A stretch of DNA of 10,510 bases from Desulfurococcales archaeon (GTDB lineage Archaea; Thermoproteota; Thermoprotei_A; Sulfolobales; NBVN01), in NCBI GenBank assembly GCA_021158735.1, contig JAGGUC010000021.1, forward strand, positions 1-10,510, given 5' to 3'. Each line of letters opens with the position of its first letter. Within the stretch, counting starts at the first letter, position 1. The position numbers and the translations under genes were made by a program. Of this stretch, positions 6,080-10,510 are shown in pieces. The notes under the pieces are model-generated. The model saw nothing but the letters and a program-made list of their open reading frames with translations. It had not been told where the DNA came from and did no database searches.

Positions 6080-7461
6080 TGACCGTCGACCACCTCGATC
6101 TGGAATTCCCCTCCCTCCTTGTACTGAACGTAGAGGGGCTTCACAGGTCCTGAAACGGTTATTGGGTGTGGCTCTAAGTATAGGTAGAGCCTGCTGTCCC
6201 TCCACTCAGGCCTTACCTTAATAATCAGGTCGTAGATGTCCAGCGGTATCGGTATCTCCTCGCTCGATTTTACGTTATATATGTAGAAAGAGGTTATACC
6301 TAACTTCCTCCTCAGTAGGAGATTGTTAAGGTGCTGTCTAAAGAAGTCATCCCAGTCATTGCTGTGCACCATCGGTACCTGCTGCAGTGAGTCAAACACG
6401 AGGAACGTCGGGTTTATTCTAGTGTCTGACTCCCTATTATATTGAGACATTACGTAGAGGGGCTTCGCAGTCGGATTTATTGAATCGATAATTATCTTAG
6501 ATAGCTCAACATTGAACTTCTTAGCATGTGCCTTGACTGCCTGCCTTATGAGCTGAGGTGGCTTAGAGTACGTTCTAATTAGGAGTGTACCACCGTACCT
6601 GGCTATGTATCCCAAGACCCACCAGATGAGTAGTGGCAGTACTGAGGCGGGTTCCCTGACTATGAAGGCTATTTGAGAGCCCTTCCTTAGGTAGCCGCCA
6701 CACAGGAACCTTATTTCCTTGGCGTGAGGTATGTAGATCTGTGCCTCACTAGGTGCTGGGATCTCCTCCATTCTTGGAGGGAGATAGACCTTGATGCCCA
6801 CACCTGGGGCTATGTCGAAGTACAGTTCAGCGTAGGGTATTGAGGTACCCCTCATCTTCCTAATCTCCATCTTCCTGACAAGTACACCATTCTCTATGGT
6901 TGACTTCAGTATTATTACGCCGTCAACGAGGAATTCCTCAACACCGTAGCCGACGGAGGGGGCACCTATGGGGAGTTCAGAGATGAGTATTCCCGTAATA
7001 CCTAGAGGCTTCAGACCGTTTACCATCGCGTTCTTTATCAGCTCCCTCGTCAGCCTGAAGCCAGCGACTTGAGTTATGGCTGTTGCTGAGTCCATGACAA
7101 CCCTCTTAGCATTCATCTTAACTATCGCGTCCATGAACTCCTTAAGGGCATCCTCGATCCCCTCAAAAGTAGATGTCTGGATCCCCTCAATGTAGTGTAC
7201 TAACCCCCTACGCTCAAGCTCCTCAAAGTCCATTCCTAAGGCACGCATAAACCTGTAGAAGTCATTCTTAGGCTCTAAGAAGCTCAGGTAGACACCGGGC
7301 TCCTTAAACCTCTTAGCCCCTTCATAAATGAACTTCGCTGACAGTGTCGTCTTGCCAGCGCCTGGGTGCCCAGCAACGAGTATTATGTCTCCCCGTGGGA
7401 ACCCCCCATTAAGAAGCTCGTCAAGCTCGTCAATGCCCGTCGGGCACATCTCTATGCTCAT
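6076..7461 (-). CDS. KaiC/RadA-like ATPase with a degenerate second domain
   Basis: This is a 461-aa KaiC-superfamily (RecA-fold) protein. Residues 1-225 form an intact ATPase domain: GIDELDELLNGGFPRGDI (9-26), Walker A GHPGAGKTT (31-39), Walker B VVMD with Asp124, and the KaiC-type RKMRGTS (201-207). The acidic pair after the second strand, EE in KaiC, is here LE (Leu62, Glu63). Residues 245-461 look like a second copy: CGGYLRKGSQIAFIV matches GGFPRGDIILVA, but the P-loop is replaced by REPASVL (269-275) with no GKT, while a Walker B-like FLVFDS (353-358) remains. So only the first domain should bind ATP in the usual way. Archaeal KaiC homologues are known as hubs of signalling and motility regulation. 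GGGGTG lies 8 bases before the ATG. The stop overlaps the start of the 125-aa gene. Confidence 0.88.
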   Translation of the reverse strand: MSIEMCPTGIDELDELLNGGFPRGDIILVAGHPGAGKTTLSAKFIYEGAKRFKEPGVYLSFLEPKNDFYRFMRALGMDFEELERRGLVHYIEGIQTSTFEGIEDALKEFMDAIVKMNAKRVVMDSATAITQVAGFRLTRELIKNAMVNGLKPLGITGILISELPIGAPSVGYGVEEFLVDGVIILKSTIENGVLVRKMEIRKMRGTSIPYAELYFDIAPGVGIKVYLPPRMEEIPAPSEAQIYIPHAKEIRFLCGGYLRKGSQIAFIVREPASVLPLLIWWVLGYIARYGGTLLIRTYSKPPQLIRQAVKAHAKKFNVELSKIIIDSINPTAKPLYVMSQYNRESDTRINPTFLVFDSLQQVPMVHSNDWDDFFRQHLNNLLLRRKLGITSFYIYNVKSSEEIPIPLDIYDLIIKVRPEWRDSRLYLYLEPHPITVSGPVKPLYVQYKEGGEFQIEVVDGQ

Positions 7462-7469
7462 ATCACCAG

Positions 7470-7476
7470 CACCCCT
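7470..7476 (-). promoter_or_regulatory. Ribosome binding site of the KaiC-type ATPase gene
   Basis: On the minus strand, AGGGGTG followed by CTGGTGAT leads into the ATG at 7461. The first element is at a workable spacing of about 8 bases. The GGTGAT that abuts the ATG is too close for that codon but could serve the in-frame ATG at 7449. M1 is preferred because the protein begins normally there. Confidence 0.5.
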
Positions 7477-7496
7477 AAACTAATCAAAACACACCC

Positions 7497-7516
7497 TATT
7501 ATTAATATTTCTTAAA
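7497..7516 (-). promoter_or_regulatory. Candidate promoter of the KaiC ATPase operon
   Basis: On the minus strand the stretch TTTAAGAAATATTAATAAT is the most TATA-like sequence upstream. With the box near 7500-7508, transcription would start around 7478 and leave a leader of about 17 bases that still holds the GGGGTG ribosome site. Spacing fits, but no experiment supports it. Confidence 0.4.
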
Positions 7517-7826
7517 GAGTAGGGTCGTACTTAATGAACCAGTGCTACACTTTCGTAATTTCTGGCTGATGCCTTAATGAGAATGCAGGTAGCTATTATA
7601 TGGTTATAGTAGTTAATATTACAGCATAATTAAGATATAAGATAATTTATGAATGTACAGTGCGCTAATCCAAGTGATTAAAAGAAATTAAACAATAGTA
7701 TGACCACAAGGCAGGGGTAGGAAGCTGAATCTCGGATTCTCTAACCAACTCCATGTTGAGTAACTCATTATTTAATAATGTACTCCACTACCTTATGTTT
7801 CAGAGATTGGAACATGAGTTCTATTG
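7517..7826. other. AT-rich spacer without a recognisable gene
   Basis: This is the core of a 421-bp gap between the divergent ATPase and surface-protein genes. All reading frames are broken by many stops except a short low-quality frame from 7753, which overlaps the next gene. It holds a perfect small inverted repeat, GAATC-TCG-GATTC at 7727-7739. No tRNA, clear C/D box RNA or repeat array was found. It probably carries regulatory sequence or decayed DNA. Confidence 0.5.
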
Positions 7827-7827
7827 C

Positions 7828-7838
7828 TTAATATTATA
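7828..7838 (+). promoter_or_regulatory. TATA box of the surface-protein gene
   Basis: TTAATATTATA places the transcription start near 7860 and leaves a leader of about 22 bases before the ATG at 7883. The leader holds GAGATGG (7872-7878), a weak match to an archaeal ribosome site. Confidence 0.5.
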
Positions 7839-7882
7839 CAGAACTATCCGCACAGATGTAATTAGTGGCTTGAGATGGAACA

Positions 7883-8779
7883 ATGCTTTTAAAAACAGTA
7901 CTTGCTGCGGCTGCAGTATCTGCGGTAGTACTGGCGTCAGTAATGTACTTAGACCAAATAGGAGTTATTGACATCGTAGGAACGGTGAACGTGCCTGGAG
8001 AGTCCGTGACCGTTAGCCTGCATGTTATAGAGTTTGAGTTGCCAGTTAATACAAGTAGTGGAGAAATAACATATGGGAACTTAGGAGTTTTAAGAACAAA
8101 TAAAGAGTTAGAGGTGCTACTTAAGCCCGCTGTCAAGGAGGTTGAAGGAAATCTCACAATATCTCTAAGCGGTGAGGTACTCCTAGTGTCTGATGAGAAG
8201 ACCTACACAATTAAAATGCCGTGCCTAATGACGGTCAATACATCGTGCTTCCGTGCAGCAGTGCTCATACCCGGTTATGATGAGCCGCTGAGGATACAGC
8301 CTGGAGAGTACAACATAACACTCAGGCTTGCTTGGAGTGCGACAGAGGGTCAGGGAGTCTTCAAGTTACAGATAGTGTTCATTACCGGTAAGGATAATGG
8401 AGCATACATACTGCCTGCCAGCGGTAATGTAGACACAGGTAATTGGACGGTGGCTGAAGGCTCTACCAGAACATACATGCTACTGCTGGAGAAGACTAAG
8501 GTCAAAGCAAGCAATTGCTTTGGTGAAACTAGGGTGCTAGCCTGGCTCTTCTCACCGAGGGAAATAGAGCATGCAGACTACGTGTTCAAACTAATAAACG
8601 CAAAGACAGGGAATGTATTAACGGTACTTAATGTGCCAGCTATTCGTGACGGCACATACTACAAAGCACTGGTGCTAATCAAGGCCAAACTAGGGCATTA
8701 CATCATCGAAGTAGAATATCCAAGTACGGGACAGCCAAGTAGAACCGTTATGAGAGCGAAGATATCGATTGAAGAATAA
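7883..8779 (+). CDS. Membrane-anchored extracellular beta-rich protein, function unknown
   Basis: This 298-aa protein is of no family I recognise. Residues 4-22 form a hydrophobic segment after a single Lys, fitting a signal anchor or uncleaved signal peptide. The rest is predicted mostly beta strand with alternating polar and hydrophobic residues, as in archaeal cell-surface Ig-like or immunoglobulin-fold proteins. Five N-glycosylation sequons lie in the presumed outer part (Asn56, 90, 119, 144 and 187), supporting export. Cys114 and Cys122 could form a disulfide, with Cys212 unpaired. No C-terminal membrane helix, catalytic motif or binding motif is visible. It is transcribed alone: the gene on its left is divergent and the one on its right is convergent. 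It may be a pilin-like, S-layer-associated or adhesin component, but none of these is shown. Confidence 0.8.
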   Translation: MLLKTVLAAAAVSAVVLASVMYLDQIGVIDIVGTVNVPGESVTVSLHVIEFELPVNTSSGEITYGNLGVLRTNKELEVLLKPAVKEVEGNLTISLSGEVLLVSDEKTYTIKMPCLMTVNTSCFRAAVLIPGYDEPLRIQPGEYNITLRLAWSATEGQGVFKLQIVFITGKDNGAYILPASGNVDTGNWTVAEGSTRTYMLLLEKTKVKASNCFGETRVLAWLFSPREIEHADYVFKLINAKTGNVLTVLNVPAIRDGTYYKALVLIKAKLGHYIIEVEYPSTGQPSRTVMRAKISIEE

Positions 8780-8790
8780 CTTAAAGTGCC

Positions 8791-8808
8791 TTTTCCCTCC
8801 TTTCTCAC
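8791..8808 (+). terminator. Pyrimidine-rich candidate terminator of the surface-protein gene
   Basis: CCTTTTCCCTCCTTTCTC starts 12 bases after the stop and is entirely C/T. T-rich pyrimidine tracts act as archaeal terminators, but the longest T-run here is only four, so the call is weak. Confidence 0.3.
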
Positions 8809-8874
8809 CCAATATACTCACTGATAACTGCACTTACGGGAACGTATTCAGTCTTAAATCATGAGTAATTGTAC

Positions 8875-9372
8875 TTACTTACTGCTGAAGTTATTGTTAA
8901 TTATTCTTGAGAAGTACTTTGCTTTAGTCTCTGCAATAACCTTGTTTATTTTCTCAATAAACCTCGCGAACTCGCCTGTGTCGAAAATGTTAGGTGGCTC
9001 CTCATTAATGCCCACCATACCTGAAAGAACTCTGAAAACGTCGTGCAGGATCCTCTCGGGAGGTGACCTGATGACGTGCTCGAAGGCTGTTATGAAGTCG
9101 CTTGGATTATTAACTAGAACCTCACCTAAGCTCATTCCAGTTAATCTTCTTATATTGTCAATGATCTCATATGCCTTATGCATTCCAAGAACTCTACTCA
9201 AGCTTTCGCAGAGTAGGCTGTCCAGCTCAGTAGTGATCACGTATTCATCGTAGTTGCTGCCCAGCAACCTCGTGTTCTTGAGTACTTCAGGCGGCAGTGG
9301 CTTGTAGGAGTACTTATGTGCCTTGTTTTCCTGCTTGCGGTCACCCCTGCTGCTCGTGTTTTCCTTGCCCAC
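8875..9372 (-). CDS. Helical protein with NitrOD5-like motif, related to the KaiC-linked small protein
   Basis: This is a 165-aa predicted soluble protein. Residues 1-24 are polar, charged and probably disordered. From about 45 it is helical. Residues 53-120 carry LLCESLSRVLG, then IRRLTGMSLGEVLVNNPSDF (74-93), then helices with IRSPPERILHDVF (101-113). The order 'helix, LG, helix, hydrophobic turn, NP-x-x-F, helix' fits what I recall of the NitrOD5 domain in archaeal signalling proteins. Over 21 residues around NP-x-x-F it shares six identities with the 125-aa protein at 5702-6079. The C-terminus ends in a Lys/Asn-rich tail. The start is GTG 9372, which shares one base with the TAG of a possible leader peptide. 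It is convergent with the surface-protein gene. A regulatory or adaptor role is inferred only. Confidence 0.75.
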   Translation of the reverse strand: MGKENTSSRGDRKQENKAHKYSYKPLPPEVLKNTRLLGSNYDEYVITTELDSLLCESLSRVLGMHKAYEIIDNIRRLTGMSLGEVLVNNPSDFITAFEHVIRSPPERILHDVFRVLSGMVGINEEPPNIFDTGEFARFIEKINKVIAETKAKYFSRIINNNFSSK

Positions 9373-9407
9373 TACTCTATCGCCCCAACCTTAACGGTCT
9401 TCAGCAA
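9372..9407 (-). CDS. Possible 11-codon leader peptide upstream of the helical protein
   Basis: On the minus strand a TTG at 9407 opens a short frame (MLKTVKVGAIE) ending in a TAG that shares its G with the GTG start of the 165-aa gene (TAGTG). A good ribosome site, GGTGA at 9419-9415 within GGTGGTGAGGAG, lies 7 bases before the TTG, whereas the GTG has no clear site of its own. Translation of this leader could therefore load ribosomes for the main gene by coupling. The frame continues upstream to a stop as INNLVGGEEF, so it may instead be the relic of an older coding sequence. Too short to judge by codon use. Confidence 0.3.
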   Translation of the reverse strand: MLKTVKVGAIE

Positions 9408-9594
9408 AAACTCCTCACCACCTACTAAATTGTTGATCTACCTAATAGAGTTATTGTTAAAATATTGTACGTTTTTCTCGGAGAGTGATGCCGGAAATTA
9501 AGGAGTGTTCGGAAATTATTACTTGGCTGAAGCAACGTAGTTGTCTATGTTTCAAAGCAGTTCTTCAAGAATCAACTCACCACATGCATAATGG

Positions 9595-9614
9595 ACTGCT
9601 CCAGTGCAGGCAGT
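9595..9614. promoter_or_regulatory. Inverted repeat beside the Cas4-like gene promoter
   Basis: ACTGC (9595-9599) and GCAGT (9610-9614) are inverted, and the nested CTGC/GCAG (9596-9599 with 9606-9609) is an alternative pairing. The right arm touches the TATA box that follows, where the BRE would be, so a bound repressor could block TFB. Short dyads arise easily by chance, so this is only a candidate operator. Confidence 0.25.
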
Positions 9615-9622
9615 TATTTAAG
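9614..9622 (+). promoter_or_regulatory. TATA box of the Cas4-like nuclease gene
   Basis: TTATTTAAG is centred about 27 bases before 9645. Transcription would then begin just upstream of the GTG at 9649, and leave a leader of about 16 bases before the ATG at 9661. Confidence 0.5.
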
Positions 9623-9660
9623 TCCTAGAACAGAGGAGTTATTAGCTGGTGCTGAGTGCG

Positions 9661-10293
9661 ATGAGTATAGACCTCGTGGACCTAGTATACAGGTTCAGGA
9701 AGGAAGAGAAGGAACAGCACCAACGGATTGAGGGGGTCTACTGGGTCACTGACTTAACCAGGTGTCCACTTAAGAGAACCTACGAGTTTAAATACCCGGA
9801 GCTAACCGCTAAGGACGTCTTCTCCCCTGTCTTCATAATGGGTGACTTAGCTCATAGGGGTGTGGAGTCACTAATTAAAGAGTTCTTTCTTGATGCTACA
9901 TCAGTTGAGGTTGAAGGGTCTCGTGAGGTATCACTTCCCAATGGCAGGAAGGTAGTAGTTAGAGGGAGGGCTGACGCAATTATAGACCTAGGGGGTAATT
10001 CTAAAGTAGGTGTTGAGGTAAAGACTGCTAGAGCTGACTTAGGAATACCTCAGCAGCACCACATAGATCAGGTTAGGGTCTATAACTGGTTATTCAGCTT
10101 AAGTTACAGCATACTTTTCTACGTAACTCCAGACAGAGTTACTCAGTTCGAGATAAGAGATAGTGTAGATGAAGAAGAGATAATTGAGAGGATAACATCG
10201 ACCACCTACCCGCGCTACCCTTGGGAATGCTCCTACTGCCCCTTCTCAGTACTCTGCCCACACAAAAAGGCACATGATGTTAGGCACAGGTAG
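9661..10293 (+). CDS. Stand-alone Cas4/RecB-type iron-sulfur nuclease
   Basis: This is a PD-(D/E)XK nuclease of the Cas4/Dna2-nuclease type, expected to cut or resect DNA with a divalent metal and to hold a 4Fe-4S cluster. Numbering from the in-frame GTG at 9649 (214 aa): Cys39 in TRCPLKRTYEF; His69 in GDLAHRG; Asp109 in GRADAIID; Glu123 and Lys125 in GVEVKTAR; the QVRVYNW motif with Gln141 and Tyr145; and Cys194, Cys197 and Cys203 in WECSYCPFSVLCPHK. All four cluster cysteines and all nuclease residues are present, so the enzyme should be active. The ATG at 9661 has GGTG 9 bases upstream; the GTG at 9649 would make a near-leaderless product 4 aa longer, and both are possible. No cas1, cas2 or repeat array is nearby, so a role outside CRISPR adaptation, such as repair, is likely. 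Confidence 0.87.
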   Translation: MSIDLVDLVYRFRKEEKEQHQRIEGVYWVTDLTRCPLKRTYEFKYPELTAKDVFSPVFIMGDLAHRGVESLIKEFFLDATSVEVEGSREVSLPNGRKVVVRGRADAIIDLGGNSKVGVEVKTARADLGIPQQHHIDQVRVYNWLFSLSYSILFYVTPDRVTQFEIRDSVDEEEIIERITSTTYPRYPWECSYCPFSVLCPHKKAHDVRHR

Positions 10294-10411
10294 CTGATGA
10301 GTCACTTGGCCATACTGACCCGACTACCGTTACTAAGTGTGAGTAGGAGAAAGCTATACACTACCTTAGTCCACCACCTGTGGAGACTATTTGCTTATTT
10401 GGGTGCTTGAG

Positions 10412-10417
10412 TTTTTT
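10412..10417 (+). terminator. T-run terminator downstream of the Cas4-like gene
   Basis: GAGTTTTTTAG holds six T, 118 bases after the nuclease stop codon and 50 bases before the next start. The stretch from 10294 to here has no open frame of note. It is likely to separate the two plus-strand transcripts. Confidence 0.45.
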
Positions 10418-10436
10418 AGAAACTTCGGAAATACTG

Positions 10437-10448
10437 TATTTATATTTT
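10437..10448 (+). promoter_or_regulatory. Strong TATA box for the gene at the right edge
   Basis: TATTTATATTTT is the best TATA match in the window. Its centre is about 26 bases before the ATG at 10467, the spacing expected for a leaderless transcript starting at that codon. Confidence 0.6.
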
Positions 10449-10466
10449 TCTTCTGGGATGTAGGTG

Positions 10467-10510
10467 ATGGGGGGTTATCAGGTTGGGTCGGTGATGGTTC
10501 CTCCCGTAAC
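10467..10510 (+). CDS. Start of a truncated gene, possibly a CBS-domain protein
   Basis: An open frame begins at ATG 10467 (a GTG sits just before, at 10464) and runs off the window as MGGYQVGSVMVPPV. The phrase V-G-x-V-M-x-P-x-V resembles the opening strand of CBS domains (VxDVMxxxPVTV), which bind adenine nucleotides in archaeal regulators. With only 14 codons this is a guess; the gene itself is supported by the well-placed TATA box. Confidence 0.45.
   Translation, partial: MGGYQVGSVMVPPV

Noticed and set aside
6080..6205. N-terminal extension of the 125-aa helical protein
   Set aside because: It overlaps the ATPase gene completely in another frame, looks arbitrary, and ignores the ATGA overlap that marks the natural start.
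5757..6221. 154-aa plus-strand open frame
   Set aside because: It is antisense to the 125-aa gene and the end of the ATPase gene; it has no recognisable motif and no ribosome site.
7753..7971. 72-aa plus-strand open frame ahead of the surface-protein gene
   Set aside because: It overlaps the surface protein's signal anchor in another frame, is Cys/Asn-rich without pattern, and its start precedes the likely promoter.
8890..9459. Repeated GTTATTGTTAA (8890 and 9449)
   Set aside because: Eleven AT-rich bases occurring twice in 10 kb of this composition is not notable, and no flanking similarity was seen.
9316..9501. 61-aa plus-strand open frame
   Set aside because: It is antisense to the 5' end of the helical-protein gene and its leader, with no promoter or ribosome site; its hydrophobic make-up is what the complement of a charged tail would give.
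10295..10318. C/D box-like pair (CTGATGA ... CTGA) after the nuclease gene
   Set aside because: The spacing would suit a C box and D' box, but no convincing C' or D box follows and the first base of the C box is off consensus.
1..10510. CRISPR array expected near the Cas4-like gene
   Set aside because: No regularly spaced repeats of 23-37 bases were found on either strand.

Overview
The window looks like chromosomal DNA of a hyperthermophilic crenarchaeon, most likely of the Desulfurococcales. This is an inference from several traits: moderate GC, Arg codons mostly AGG/AGA, GTG and TTG starts, GGTG-type ribosome sites, TATA boxes sitting so close to first genes that transcripts are nearly leaderless, and gene families typical of that group (bifunctional phosphoglucose/phosphomannose isomerase, KaiC-type ATPase, BtpA protein). 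No rRNA or tRNA gene, CRISPR array, insertion sequence or integrase was seen.

Bases 1-4653, plus strand: a three-gene cluster encodes a biotin-dependent acyl-CoA carboxyltransferase, a small accessory protein of 95 aa and a biotin carrier protein. This matches either a methylmalonyl-CoA decarboxylase (sodium pump) or an acyl-CoA carboxylase, but the partner that would decide (membrane beta subunit or biotin carboxylase) is not in the window. Next come a BtpA-family TIM-barrel protein and a class II HMG-CoA reductase, the mevalonate-pathway enzyme needed for archaeal isoprenoid lipids.

Bases 4654-7461, minus strand: a phosphoglucose/phosphomannose isomerase faces the HMG-CoA reductase tail to tail, 27 bp apart. 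Upstream of it is a two-gene unit with an ATGA start/stop overlap: a two-domain KaiC/RadA-like ATPase, whose second domain has lost its P-loop, followed by a 125-aa helical protein.

Bases 7462-10510: a 421-bp AT-rich spacer; a membrane-anchored, extracellular beta-rich protein with five N-glycosylation sequons; a minus-strand 165-aa helical protein that shares a motif with the 125-aa partner of the KaiC ATPase; a stand-alone Cas4/RecB-type iron-sulfur nuclease; and the first codons of a further plus-strand gene with a strong promoter.

The left half is central metabolism. The right half is accessory in character. Its most interesting feature is the pair of related small helical proteins, one translationally coupled to a KaiC ATPase with a degenerate second domain, which suggests a small signalling or regulatory module.
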